Positions 1 through 7,932 of a stretch of DNA of 34,485 nt are shown piece by piece. The stretch comes from Nonlabens sp. (GTDB lineage Bacteria > Bacteroidota > Bacteroidia > Flavobacteriales > Flavobacteriaceae), in contig JAHDIQ010000012.1 in the NCBI GenBank assembly GCA_020630715.1, positions 43,674-78,158 of the forward strand. The letters are read 5' to 3'. Position 1 is the stretch's first letter. Each line of letters opens with the position of its first letter. The notes beneath the pieces are model-generated. The model did no database searches and was not told where the DNA came from. It saw only the letters and a program-made list of their open reading frames with translations. The position numbers and the translations under genes are program-made.

Positions 1-62
1 ATATCTAATATCTAATATCTAATATCTAATATCTAATATCTAATATCTAATATCTAATATCT
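1..62. repeat. Heptanucleotide tandem array, unit ATATCTA
   Basis: Perfect 7-bp direct repeat, 8 full copies plus 6 bases, running from the window edge to two bases before the hemF stop codon, so the true array may be longer. It occupies the place where a hemF terminator would be expected, and no hairpin is visible. The unit length is not a multiple of three, but no gene reads through it, so it is not a coding phase-variation switch here. Confidence 0.97.
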
Positions 63-64
63 TT

Positions 65-970
65 TTAAACCCAATCCTTAGGATTCTTCAATACTTCTAG
101 CATTTGTTCTTCTGGAGAATCAGGTTCTGGATGATGGTCATAGCGCCACTGCACATGTGCTGGTAAACTCATCAATATACTTTCTATCCTACCATTAGTT
201 TTTAAGCCGAATAAGGTTCCTTTATCGTGAACTAGGTTGAATTCTACATAACGACCACGACGTATTTCCTGCCAGTCACGTTGCGCAGGTGTATAAGAAA
301 GTTCTTTTCTTTTTTCTACGATAGGAACATAAGCTTCTAGAAAATGAGTTGCCATATCCATCTGGAAGCTTAACCAGTCTTCCATCGTATGTTCATCACT
401 AGCTTTACAGTAATCATAAAAAAGACCACCTATACCGCGAGCCTCACCACGATGAGAATTGTGGAAATATTCGTCACACTTCTTTTTAAAAATGGCATAA
501 TCTGCTACTTCATGACGATTACAAACGGTTTTGCAAACTTGGTGAAAATGGATCGCATCTTCCTTATATAAATAATATGGAGTAAGATCTAATCCACCGC
601 CAAACCATGAATCTACTACCTCACCGCTCTTATCATACATCTCAAAATATCTGAAATTTGCATGTACCGTAGGAACTTGAGGATTCACCGGATGAATTAC
701 TAGACTTAGTCCAGTGGCATAAAAATCTACATCACCTACCTTAAAATAGGCTTGCATCGCTGGTGCAAGCGGTCCATAAACCTCACTGATATTGACACCA
801 CCTTTTTCAAAAACAGCACCATTTTCTATCACTCTGGTAAAACCACCACCACCTTCTTCACGATTCCATTGATCTTCTTTAAAAGTAGTAGTTCCATCTA
901 GGTTTTCTAGAGTGGTCGTTATGGTGTCTTGTAATGATTTTATAAAATCGTAAAACCTAGTTTTAATCAT
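65..970 (-). CDS. hemF: Oxygen-dependent coproporphyrinogen III oxidase
   Basis: Cytosolic enzyme that oxidatively decarboxylates two propionates of coproporphyrinogen III to give protoporphyrinogen IX, using O2. The 301-aa length is normal for HemF. Family motifs are clear: HANFRYFE at residues 103-110, FGGGLDLTPYY at 123-133 and RGEARGIGGLFYDY at 174-187. The ATG overlaps the stop of the upstream EI24 gene by 4 bases (ATGA), which implies translational coupling at the distal end of the hem operon. The stop lies next to the terminal heptamer array. The O2-dependent form fits an aerobic or microaerobic life. No oxygen-independent hemN is in this window. Confidence 0.97.
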   Translation of the reverse strand: MIKTRFYDFIKSLQDTITTTLENLDGTTTFKEDQWNREEGGGGFTRVIENGAVFEKGGVNISEVYGPLAPAMQAYFKVGDVDFYATGLSLVIHPVNPQVPTVHANFRYFEMYDKSGEVVDSWFGGGLDLTPYYLYKEDAIHFHQVCKTVCNRHEVADYAIFKKKCDEYFHNSHRGEARGIGGLFYDYCKASDEHTMEDWLSFQMDMATHFLEAYVPIVEKRKELSYTPAQRDWQEIRRGRYVEFNLVHDKGTLFGLKTNGRIESILMSLPAHVQWRYDHHPEPDSPEEQMLEVLKNPKDWV

Positions 971-1761
971 GAATTACTGATTTGTGTGGAGTTACTTTTT
1001 CGTTGTAGCATTAATTGTTCTTCAGCAATCATTTTTTCTAGAGTGACTCGAGATGCTGCGGTAACCGAGAATGGTAACACTAGAATCACGCCTAATACCG
1101 GAATGAATAACATCGCCATAAAAACTATCCCTATTCCTATGGCAACACCACGATGTCTTGCTACAAATTTTACACTATTTCTATACGTAAAATGACGTTC
1201 TAGCGTGTAATCCATATTACCAAAACCGGCATAATACGCCTGAACTATAAATGCTAGAATTGTAAATACAATTCCTACTACAGGAATAAAACTCAACAAC
1301 AATAACGGAATGGTAATACTAAATTCATAAGCGATATTACGCACGTTAATACGTACTGCTCGCCATAGCTGTTCCATGTTTGTAGTATCACGATGTTCTA
1401 CATGATGACGAGCCTCAGGATAAAAGTGTTTTTCTATACGTTCTGAAACTGGAGACATAAAAGGTGCGCTTAACGCCATCACAGCATGCTTATAGAGAAT
1501 AAATCCTAATAGAATAATTGATATCGCGCTAATCCATACTGCGATCTCATGAAAAGTTTCTTTTCCCCATTCCCAAATCCATAAACGGTCGATAAGATTT
1601 GCGAGATTGTCTGATAATCCATAAGCAGCAAGAGCTACTGCACCAGCAATGACCACACTTATGATCATGGGGACTAGAAAAAACTGCCATAGCTTTAATT
1701 TTCCGATTAACGAGAATCCATCTGCATAAGCTTTAAGTCCAGTGATGATGTTTTTAAACAT
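967..1761 (-). CDS. EI24 domain (CysZ-like) integral membrane protein
   Basis: A 264-aa inner-membrane protein with about four hydrophobic stretches (roughly residues 24-48, 72-100, 147-180 and 205-236). The fold and sequence style match the EI24/CysZ-like family (Pfam EI24). CysZ of enterobacteria is a sulfate transporter, but the Bacteroidota members have no assigned substrate and CysZ activity should not be assumed. It begins 2 bases after the 67-aa gene and overlaps hemF by 4 bases, so it is embedded in the haem operon. A porphyrin-related or general envelope role is possible but is only inferred from position. Confidence 0.85.
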   Translation of the reverse strand: MFKNIITGLKAYADGFSLIGKLKLWQFFLVPMIISVVIAGAVALAAYGLSDNLANLIDRLWIWEWGKETFHEIAVWISAISIILLGFILYKHAVMALSAPFMSPVSERIEKHFYPEARHHVEHRDTTNMEQLWRAVRINVRNIAYEFSITIPLLLLSFIPVVGIVFTILAFIVQAYYAGFGNMDYTLERHFTYRNSVKFVARHRGVAIGIGIVFMAMLFIPVLGVILVLPFSVTAASRVTLEKMIAEEQLMLQRKSNSTQISNS

Positions 1762-1763
1762 GA

Positions 1764-1967
1764 TTAGATATTTTCAAAAATAATTTGTCCCACTAAAAAC
1801 AAGATTAAACCTACTAATACGATTGTAAAATATTTTACTAACCTTTTTCCTACGACATTCACGGAATGCTTGAATTCCTTAGAATCAGATCTGTAATCAA
1901 AGTAGTAAGCAATAGCAATAAAAATAATACAAAATGGTAATAATGCTACACCTATTTGATAAGTCAT
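1764..1967 (-). CDS. Small two-helix membrane protein of unknown function
   Basis: A 67-aa protein with two hydrophobic segments (about residues 3-22 and 46-65) joined by a basic, polar loop containing YRSDSKEFK. No recognised domain. It lies between hemE (9-base gap) and the EI24 gene (2-base gap) in the same orientation, so it is almost certainly cotranscribed with them. The tight packing and hydrophobic composition argue that it is a real gene and not a shadow. A function as a small subunit or partner of the EI24 protein is possible but unsupported. Confidence 0.75.
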   Translation of the reverse strand: MTYQIGVALLPFCIIFIAIAYYFDYRSDSKEFKHSVNVVGKRLVKYFTIVLVGLILFLVGQIIFENI

Positions 1968-1976
1968 CTGATAGAT

Positions 1977-2996
1977 TTAATACTCCTTTACAGCATCTAC
2001 AAAAGCCTGAGCATTAGGTACAGGAATGTTAGGTAAGATCCCATGACCTAAATTTGCTACAAATCTATCTTTACCGAATTCGTCAATCATTTGCTTTACC
2101 ATTTTTTTAATCGTCGCTGGTGGCGAGAATAATCGTGATGGATCAAAGTTACCTTGTAAGGTGATTTCGCCACCAGAAAGGTAGCGTGCATTTCTAGCAC
2201 TACACGTCCAGTCTACACCTAAGGCACTAGCGCCGCTTTTTGCCATATCGCCTAATGCAAACCAACATCCTTTTCCAAAAACGATTACTTCTGTTTCTGG
2301 TTTTAACGCATCGATAATTTGTTGAATATATCTCCATGAAAATTCTTGGTAATCCACTGGTGATAACATGCCACCCCATGAGTCAAAAACTTGCACTGCA
2401 TTCACGCCATGCTTTACTTTTAATTTTAGGTAAGCGATTGTCGTATCTGTAATGCGTTGCAGTAACTCGTGCGCAGCCTCAGGCTGTGTGAAGCAAAATT
2501 CTTTTGCTTTGTCAAAGTTTTTACTTCCTTGACCTTGCACGCAATAACACAAAATCGTCCATGGTGAACCTGCAAATCCTATTAAAGGCACCTCGTCATT
2601 TAATTCTTGCTTTGTTAAATCAATGGCTTGCATTACATAATTTAAGGCATCTGCCACATCTGGGACTACAACTCTATCTAGATCTGCAGCAGTTCTTATA
2701 GGGTTAGGTAACCACGGTCCTACGCCAGGCTTCATCTCTACATGGATATTCATTGCTTGTGGAATCACTAGAATATCAGAAAATAAAATCGCTGCGTCTG
2801 TTCCTATTTGTTTTATAGGCATTACGGTGATTTCTGTAGCTAATTCTGGTGTCTGGCATCTGGTAAAGAAGTCGTATTTCTCTTTGAGCTTCATAAAATC
2901 TGGCAAGTATCTTCCTGCCTGTCGCATCATCCATACTGGTGGACGTTCTACGGTTTCTCCTTTTAATGCTCTTAAAAATAAATCGTTTTTAATCAT
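1977..2996 (-). CDS. hemE: Uroporphyrinogen decarboxylase
   Basis: Removes the four acetate carboxyls of uroporphyrinogen III to give coproporphyrinogen III, the substrate of HemF two genes further down the operon. At 339 aa it is the normal family length. The N-terminal signature [13 protein letters not shown] is at residues 20-32, with the substrate-binding Arg pair region, and the second signature [10 protein letters not shown] is at 140-149. The ATG lies 8 bases inside the end of hemD, which indicates coupled translation. Confidence 0.98.
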   Translation of the reverse strand: MIKNDLFLRALKGETVERPPVWMMRQAGRYLPDFMKLKEKYDFFTRCQTPELATEITVMPIKQIGTDAAILFSDILVIPQAMNIHVEMKPGVGPWLPNPIRTAADLDRVVVPDVADALNYVMQAIDLTKQELNDEVPLIGFAGSPWTILCYCVQGQGSKNFDKAKEFCFTQPEAAHELLQRITDTTIAYLKLKVKHGVNAVQVFDSWGGMLSPVDYQEFSWRYIQQIIDALKPETEVIVFGKGCWFALGDMAKSGASALGVDWTCSARNARYLSGGEITLQGNFDPSRLFSPPATIKKMVKQMIDEFGKDRFVANLGHGILPNIPVPNAQAFVDAVKEY

Positions 2997-3666
2997 TTTG
3001 TAATGCCTTTATTGCGGTTACTAGTGTGTTTTCAATGGTTGCTTTGGTCGCTACGGTTACTTTTACTGCAAATTTTCTAGCAGTGATGGCGGTGGTTTCT
3101 CCTATGCAAATGGCATGATGGAGTTGTTTTGGATTCGCTTTCGCGAAAGCGTAAACACCACGAGGACTATAGCACAAAACAGCATCAAAAATACGATCAT
3201 AAGACCGCATCACCATTTGTGTATCATATACTTTTACCTCTTTAAAGTTTATTTGTGACGTCTGAAGTGCCTGTGGTAGTTCATCCCTTCTATGAACACC
3301 AGTTATGTAGGTGAATGCATCCTGTGAATGATGATCCATAATATATCTAGCGAGTGCTTTACCGTTAGGAGAAATGTGAATGACCTGACATCCTAAATCT
3401 CTTAATTGCTTACTTGTTTTTGCACCTACCACATAGCAGTTTTTTACCCGATTAAGATGAGGTATGATCGATGGGATAGCGTTACTACTAGTAATAATAA
3501 CATGGTCTAAAGCAACATCATTTAAATCATGTTCAACAGGAGTTACTTTTAATGCGTTGTAATGCGTGATTCCTATGCCAGATCCTAGAGCTAATTCCAG
3601 TTGGGCTGGAGCCAGCTTTTTTGTACTTAGAATGCTTTTTGAAATAGTAGAATGAGACTGAATCAT
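2989..3666 (-). CDS. hemD: Uroporphyrinogen-III synthase
   Basis: Cyclises hydroxymethylbilane to uroporphyrinogen III, feeding HemE. At 225 aa it is within the family range. Sequence conservation in HemD is weak. The call rests on the opening [11 protein letters not shown] (residues 12-22), the IITSSNAI segment (57-64), the late [10 protein letters not shown] segment (165-174) and the position immediately before hemE. It is the first gene of the operon. The recurrent palindrome CGCTTTCGCGAAAGCG lies inside it and encodes AFAKA at residues 173-177. The first Met is only 4 bases downstream of a possible -7 element, so the message may be nearly leaderless. hemA and hemC, which often precede hemD in flavobacteria, are not upstream here. 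Confidence 0.9.
   Translation of the reverse strand: MIQSHSTISKSILSTKKLAPAQLELALGSGIGITHYNALKVTPVEHDLNDVALDHVIITSSNAIPSIIPHLNRVKNCYVVGAKTSKQLRDLGCQVIHISPNGKALARYIMDHHSQDAFTYITGVHRRDELPQALQTSQINFKEVKVYDTQMVMRSYDRIFDAVLCYSPRGVYAFAKANPKQLHHAICIGETTAITARKFAVKVTVATKATIENTLVTAIKALQND
3136..3151. repeat. Iterated palindrome CGCTTTCGCGAAAGCG, copy 1 (in hemD)
   Basis: Exact 16-bp palindrome inside hemD. It reads as AFAKA in that frame. The next bases are TAA, as in several other copies. Confidence 0.97.
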
Positions 3667-3670
3667 GAAG

Positions 3671-3678
3671 TAAAGGTA
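3671..3678 (-). promoter_or_regulatory. Possible -7 element of hemD operon
   Basis: TACCTTTA on the minus strand, a one-base variant of the Bacteroidota TAnnTTTG. It ends 4 bases before the hemD ATG. No TTG is seen 17-23 bases upstream, so the assignment is tentative. If correct, the leader would be about one nucleotide. Confidence 0.4.
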
Positions 3679-3840
3679 ATTAGAGAGACATAAAGTATAA
3701 GTTTGGTTGTTTAAAATTAACCTTTGTTTAATGAATGTATCTCAAACAACATTATCTCGCTGTTTATTTATTAATCTTTAGTAAAGTTTATGGTCTCTAC
3801 TTCATTTTATACGATCTTTATCCTGAAAAGAGTATTAATG

Positions 3841-3848
3841 TATTTTTG
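3841..3848 (+). promoter_or_regulatory. Possible -7 element of the Crp/Fnr gene
   Basis: TATTTTTG matches TAnnTTTG exactly and ends 5 bases before the first ATG at 3854. Transcription starting about 4 bases downstream would leave almost no leader for that ATG, or about 14 bases for the in-frame ATG at 3866, which has GGAG at 3856-3859. Confidence 0.5.
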
Positions 3849-3853
3849 AAATA

Positions 3854-4432
3854 ATGGAGCTACCTATGTTTTTTAGGCAGCTTTCTGGTGCTAGTGATCA
3901 ACCTAGCCTAGAATATGCTGAGCAAATTTTTAACCGATTAGAATCTAGAAAAGTAAAGAAAAATCAAACCTTACTACGTGCTAGAACGATTCCTAACGAG
4001 TTGTTTTTTATTAAAAAAGGTCTGGTTAAAGTAAGTGTACAGGATGAAAAAGGCAATCATCATGTTTGTGACTTTCATGCAGAAAATGAGGTCGTAGGAT
4101 CTATTCATGGCTATTTACTTCAAAAAAGATCTGACTTAATCATTACCTGTTTAGAACATACAGAGGTTTTATGTCTCAATTTTCAAGATTTTGAGTTTAT
4201 CAGTCAGTCATATCAAGGTTTTAAAACCAGTTTTTACGAGCTTGTTTTTAAATTTGAACATCGCAGATTTATCGATAAGAGTATGATGATCGCACAAGAT
4301 GCAAGATCCAGATATGAGGTATTTATAAGTAAACATCATGCCATTGTGGATCGTATACCGCTTAAGGATGTTGCTTCTTATTTAGGTATTAAACAGCAAT
4401 CTTTAAGCAGGTTGCGACGTGATATGCAGTAG
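3854..4432 (+). CDS. Crp/Fnr-family transcriptional regulator
   Basis: A 192-aa protein with an N-terminal cyclic-nucleotide-binding-type beta-roll (about residues 20-130) and a short C-terminal helix-turn-helix (about 165-192; the recognition helix includes IKQQSLSRLRR). This arrangement is typical of the many Crp-like regulators of Bacteroidota. There is no Cys cluster for an Fnr-type iron-sulfur centre, so oxygen sensing is not indicated. It diverges from the haem operon and shares a 187-base intergenic region with it, making hemD a candidate target by position only. The start is ambiguous: ATG 3854 (near-leaderless) or ATG 3866 (Met5, preceded by GGAG). Confidence 0.88.
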   Translation: MELPMFFRQLSGASDQPSLEYAEQIFNRLESRKVKKNQTLLRARTIPNELFFIKKGLVKVSVQDEKGNHHVCDFHAENEVVGSIHGYLLQKRSDLIITCLEHTEVLCLNFQDFEFISQSYQGFKTSFYELVFKFEHRRFIDKSMMIAQDARSRYEVFISKHHAIVDRIPLKDVASYLGIKQQSLSRLRRDMQ

Positions 4433-4466
4433 ATTTTAAGTATTAAGGTGACATAGATCAAATCAT

Positions 4467-4474
4467 TATCTTTG
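4467..4474 (+). promoter_or_regulatory. -7 promoter element of yicC-gmk-nadD
   Basis: TATCTTTG, an exact TAnnTTTG match, 23 bases before the yicC ATG. No convincing -33 TTG is seen at the usual distance. Confidence 0.55.
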
Positions 4475-4497
4475 TGATCCTATTTTAATAGCTACTA

Positions 4498-5370
4498 ATG
4501 ATATTATCCATGACTGGTTATGGTAAAAGTGTTGCTCAATCTGGTGACAAGAAAATTACCGTAGAAATCAGAACCTTAAATAGTAAGAATCTAGATCTTA
4601 ATATGCGCTTATCTAGCATATATAAAGAACGTGAATTACACCTACGACAACTAGCCGCAAAAGAATTAAAACGTGGTAAAGTAGATTTTGCTATCCACGT
4701 AGAGCATACAGGTGTTTCTTCTACCGCACAATTAGATACTGCAGTAATAGCTTCATATATAACGCAACTTAAAACGGTAAGCGGTATTGTGCTTCCATCA
4801 GATGATGATGCAAAACTGCTAGAAATTGCTTCAAAATTTCCGGATGTTTTTTCTTCTAAAAAAGAGGATATTTCAAAAGAAGAATTTGAACTTATTGAAA
4901 AAACAGCATTAGAATCCTTAAAAGCAGTTACAGCTTATCGACTAGATGAAGGGAATTCTCTATTAGCAGAATTTAAGGATCGTATTCACAATTTAAAATC
5001 TTTACTGGAGCAAGTAAAAGCAATTGATGTAGATCGTTTAAGTGCTGTGAGAACTAGATTAGAAAAAGCGGTTCACGATATGAAAGAAACCGTAGATGCA
5101 AATCGCTTTGAACAGGAATTGATCTTTTATCTAGAGAAATATGATATTACAGAAGAGAAAGTACGACTTAATAATCATCTAGATTATTTTCTAGAAACGA
5201 TGGATTCTGATGATTCTCAAGGTAAAAAACTAGGATTTATTAGTCAGGAAATAGGACGTGAAATTAACACGATAGGAAGTAAAGCAAATCATGCTACCAT
5301 GCAACAAATCGTTGTGCAAATGAAAGATGAGCTAGAAAAAATTAAAGAACAAATGCTTAACGTATTGTAA
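4498..5370 (+). CDS. yicC: YicC-family endoribonuclease-like protein
   Basis: A 290-aa YicC/YloC family protein. It opens with SMTGYGKS (residues 4-11), the family hallmark, and ends with the conserved C-terminal region containing GREINTIGSKAN (about 252-263). E. coli YicC has been shown to be an endoribonuclease that affects small-RNA turnover; the flavobacterial member is assigned by homology. The stop codon shares one base with the gmk start (TAATG), so the two are translationally coupled. Pairing of yicC with gmk is a common bacterial arrangement. An alternative start at the Met before TGYGK (4510) would shorten it by four residues. Confidence 0.93.
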   Translation: MILSMTGYGKSVAQSGDKKITVEIRTLNSKNLDLNMRLSSIYKERELHLRQLAAKELKRGKVDFAIHVEHTGVSSTAQLDTAVIASYITQLKTVSGIVLPSDDDAKLLEIASKFPDVFSSKKEDISKEEFELIEKTALESLKAVTAYRLDEGNSLLAEFKDRIHNLKSLLEQVKAIDVDRLSAVRTRLEKAVHDMKETVDANRFEQELIFYLEKYDITEEKVRLNNHLDYFLETMDSDDSQGKKLGFISQEIGREINTIGSKANHATMQQIVVQMKDELEKIKEQMLNVL

Positions 5371-5966
5371 TGGAAGCAGTGCCTAAACTTATCGTTTTTA
5401 GCGCACCATCTGGTGCAGGAAAAACAACACTGGTAAGACATTTATTAAAACAGGAACACCTAAATCTCGCTTTTTCTATTAGCGCAGCATCTAGAGAACC
5501 TCGTGAAGGAGAGATCGATGGTGTTCATTACTATTTTCTAGGAATTCCAGAATTTAAAAATCGTATAAGAGCAAATGATTTTCTAGAATTTGAAGAAGTT
5601 TATAAAGACCAGTTCTATGGTACACTTAAGGGTGAAGTAGAACGATTATGGTCAGAAGGTAAAAATGTAATCTTTGATATAGACGTAGTAGGTGGATTGC
5701 GGTTAAAAAGTAAATTTCCAGAACGATGCATTTCTATTTTTGTAAAACCACCATCTATTAACGAGCTACAAAAACGACTTAAAAAGCGCAAAACAGAATC
5801 TGCAGAAAAAATAGCCATGCGTGTTGCAAAAGCTAGTACAGAAATGGCAACTGCTCCACAATTTGATGTGATCATTAAAAATGACGATCTAGAAATCGCA
5901 AAAAAAGAAGCAGAACAAATAGTACAGGATTTTATCAATAAAAAAGTAACATCTAGTGAAAAGTAA
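5370..5966 (+). CDS. gmk: Guanylate kinase
   Basis: Phosphorylates GMP to GDP with ATP. The P-loop SAPSGAGKT is at residues 11-19. The GMP-binding region with SREPREGEIDGVHYYF (about 41-56) and the lid region with KRLKKRKTESAEKI (about 134-147) are both present. The 198-aa length is normal. It is the second gene of yicC-gmk-nadD; it overlaps the yicC stop by one base and nadD by 11 bases, so the three enzymes are likely made from one mRNA. Confidence 0.97.
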   Translation: MEAVPKLIVFSAPSGAGKTTLVRHLLKQEHLNLAFSISAASREPREGEIDGVHYYFLGIPEFKNRIRANDFLEFEEVYKDQFYGTLKGEVERLWSEGKNVIFDIDVVGGLRLKSKFPERCISIFVKPPSINELQKRLKKRKTESAEKIAMRVAKASTEMATAPQFDVIIKNDDLEIAKKEAEQIVQDFINKKVTSSEK

Positions 5967-6540
5967 TGTAGGTCTTTACTTTGGTACATTTAATCCTGTT
6001 CACATAGGACATCTAGCCATTGCAAATTATCTAGTAGAACATAGCAATCTAGATGAAATCTGGATGGTGGTAACGCCACATAATCCGCACAAGAAAAAGA
6101 AAACTTTACTAGATGACTACCAGCGATTACACATGGTACATCTAGCAACAGAAGATTATCTGAAAATAAAAGCCTCTAATATTGAATTCGGGCTACCACA
6201 ACCTAATTATACAGTAAACACGCTAGCTCATCTTACTGAAAAATTTCCCGAAAAAAGCTTTACGTTGATTATGGGTGAGGACAATTTAAAAAGCCTCCAT
6301 AAATGGAAAAACTATGAAGTGATTCTAGATGATTTTCAAGTGATCGTTTATCCACGTGTTTCTACTGGTAACATACCAGCACAGTTTTTAAATCACCCTA
6401 AGATTACAAAGATTGATGCGCCTATTATGGAGATTTCTAGCACCATGATACGTAATGCGATTCATGATGGTAAAGACCTTAGGTATTTCATGCATCATAA
6501 AGTACAACAGTACGTAGAAGAAATGAATTTTTATAAATAA
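5956..6540 (+). CDS. nadD: Nicotinate-nucleotide adenylyltransferase
   Basis: Converts nicotinate mononucleotide and ATP to deamido-NAD in NAD synthesis. Nucleotidyltransferase motifs are GLYFGTFNPVHIGH (6-19, including the HxGH-type motif) and ISSTMIR (160-166), with HNPHK at 42-46. Length is 194 aa. The start is GTG (5956), 11 bases inside gmk; the ATG at 5966 runs directly into a stop in another frame and cannot be used, and no later Met precedes the catalytic motif. A GTG start within an upstream gene fits coupled translation. Confidence 0.95.
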   Translation: MKSNVGLYFGTFNPVHIGHLAIANYLVEHSNLDEIWMVVTPHNPHKKKKTLLDDYQRLHMVHLATEDYLKIKASNIEFGLPQPNYTVNTLAHLTEKFPEKSFTLIMGEDNLKSLHKWKNYEVILDDFQVIVYPRVSTGNIPAQFLNHPKITKIDAPIMEISSTMIRNAIHDGKDLRYFMHHKVQQYVEEMNFYK

Positions 6541-6543
6541 CAA

Positions 6544-6578
6544 AAACCGCCTGTAATCAACAGATCAACAGACGGTTT
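6544..6578 (+). terminator. Imperfect hairpin after nadD, possible terminator
   Basis: Arms of 11 bases with a single C/A mismatch and a 13-base loop, starting 3 bases after the nadD stop. The right arm ends in TTT but is followed by CC and not by a T run, so its strength is doubtful. Confidence 0.4.
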
Positions 6579-6806
6579 CCAACCAACCAATAAGAATTTT
6601 TCTTTTTATTTAAGTCTACCAGAAGTCGTTATTCTTACATTGATAATGCAAAAGTTAACTTAAAGTAGATCACTTTCATTTCTTAAACAAAGAACGTAAA
6701 CAGCGCAGTAAATAGTGCCTAAAAAATCATAAGCCATCGTTAAATGCTTGTTAAGTATGCATGACTAGCCGTGATGTTTTAAGAATTGAAATATTGCTGG
6801 TTATTT

Positions 6807-6822
6807 CGCTTTCGCGAAAGCG
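6807..6822. repeat. Iterated palindrome CGCTTTCGCGAAAGCG, copy 2 (intergenic)
   Basis: Exact 16-bp copy between nadD and gpsA, preceded by TATTT and followed by GAATAAT. Confidence 0.97.
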
Positions 6823-6922
6823 GAATAATACTCACTATCTTACTAATAAATGGATGGATACGATGTCATAAACCTTGAAGCATCCATCTAAAAATGGTAT
6901 TTTAGCAGTCTAACCATTTTAT

Positions 6923-7918
6923 ATGGAAACAACCAAAAAATATGCAGTAATAGGTGGCGGAAGCTGGGCAACCGCGATCGTTAAAATGCTGTGCGAGAAC
7001 CTAGATGAAGTAGGCTGGTATATGCGTAGTGTTTATGCAATTGAACATATAAAACGTAATGACCATAACCCTAATTACTTAAGCTCTGTTGAGTTTAATC
7101 CTAAGCAATTATTATTATCAGATGACATAAATGAAGTGGTGGATCGTGCAGATGTTTGCATTTTTGCGGTTCCCAGTGCTTTTGTTTACGGTGCATTAGA
7201 AGAATTAACCATTCCGCTTAAAGGTAAAATTATCTTTAGTGCGATTAAAGGAATCGTACCAGAAACTGGATTAATTGTAGGTGAGCATTTTAATGAGCAT
7301 CATAACATCGCATTTGAAGATATAGGAGTAATTACAGGTCCATGCCATGCAGAGGAAGTTGCGCTAGAACGATTATCATACCTAACCATAGCCTGCGCAG
7401 ATTCTGAGAAAGCTGATATGCTAGCAAATGTTATGTCTAGCGATTACATCAACTGTAAAACCAGTGATGACATCATAGGTACAGAATATGCAGCAATGCT
7501 TAAAAATATTTATGCTATTGCAGCTGGAATTGCACATGGATTAGGATATGGTGATAATTTCCAAAGCGTATTAATGAGTAACGCTATAAGAGAAATGAAA
7601 CGTTTCATTAAGAAAGTTCATAAAATGAAACGTAATATTAATGATAGTGCCTATCTAGGAGACTTACTAGTTACAGGATATTCTGTGTTTTCTCGTAATC
7701 GACTTTTTGGTAATATGCTAGGGAAGGGATATACGGTACGTAGTGCTCAACTAGAAATGAGTATGGTGGCAGAAGGTTACTATGCTACAAAAAGTGCTTA
7801 TAAAATTAATCAAGAACATGGAGCACGTACGCCTATTCTAGATGCGGTTTATAGCATCTTATACGAAAATAAAAACCCTAAAAAGGTATTTAAAAAACTA
7901 GCTGATAAGCTGGACTAA
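6923..7918 (+). CDS. gpsA: NAD(P)-dependent glycerol-3-phosphate dehydrogenase
   Basis: Reduces dihydroxyacetone phosphate to sn-glycerol 3-phosphate, the backbone for phospholipid synthesis. The Rossmann motif VIGGGSWATA is at residues 9-18, and the conserved catalytic region NIYAIAAGIAHGLGYGDN (about 193-210) includes the active-site Lys just before it (MLKNIYA). At 331 aa it is the usual length. The aldehyde dehydrogenase gene follows after 14 bases, so the two may be cotranscribed, although their reactions are unrelated. Confidence 0.96.
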   Translation: METTKKYAVIGGGSWATAIVKMLCENLDEVGWYMRSVYAIEHIKRNDHNPNYLSSVEFNPKQLLLSDDINEVVDRADVCIFAVPSAFVYGALEELTIPLKGKIIFSAIKGIVPETGLIVGEHFNEHHNIAFEDIGVITGPCHAEEVALERLSYLTIACADSEKADMLANVMSSDYINCKTSDDIIGTEYAAMLKNIYAIAAGIAHGLGYGDNFQSVLMSNAIREMKRFIKKVHKMKRNINDSAYLGDLLVTGYSVFSRNRLFGNMLGKGYTVRSAQLEMSMVAEGYYATKSAYKINQEHGARTPILDAVYSILYENKNPKKVFKKLADKLD

Positions 7919-7932
7919 ATTTAAAAATAAAT

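Larger units (their letters stand above)
6541..6922. other. Gene-free region between nadD and gpsA
   Basis: This 382-base stretch has no convincing ORF. It holds an imperfect hairpin just after nadD (AAACCGCCTGT at 6544-6554 against ACAGACGGTTT at 6568-6578, one mismatch) not followed directly by a T tract, and one copy of the iterated palindrome at 6807-6822. A weak 7-bp inverted repeat is also present (ATGGATG at 6850-6856, CATCCAT at 6881-6887). TATTTTAG at 6898-6905, 17 bases before gpsA, is a possible variant -7 element. Confidence 0.6.

Noticed and set aside
1-62. Left heptamer array as a CRISPR array or telomere-like end
   Set aside because: The units are contiguous with no spacers, far too short for CRISPR repeats. 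A linear-replicon end is not supported because no terminal hairpin or inverted relation to the right end exists.
5615-5989. Open frame of 124 codons on the minus strand opposite gmk
   Set aside because: It lies almost wholly inside gmk, whose motifs are unmistakable, and its translation has the composition of an antisense shadow.
6541-6922. Possible tRNA or small RNA gene between nadD and gpsA
   Set aside because: No cloverleaf, CCA end or promoter-terminator pair could be found by reading both strands.
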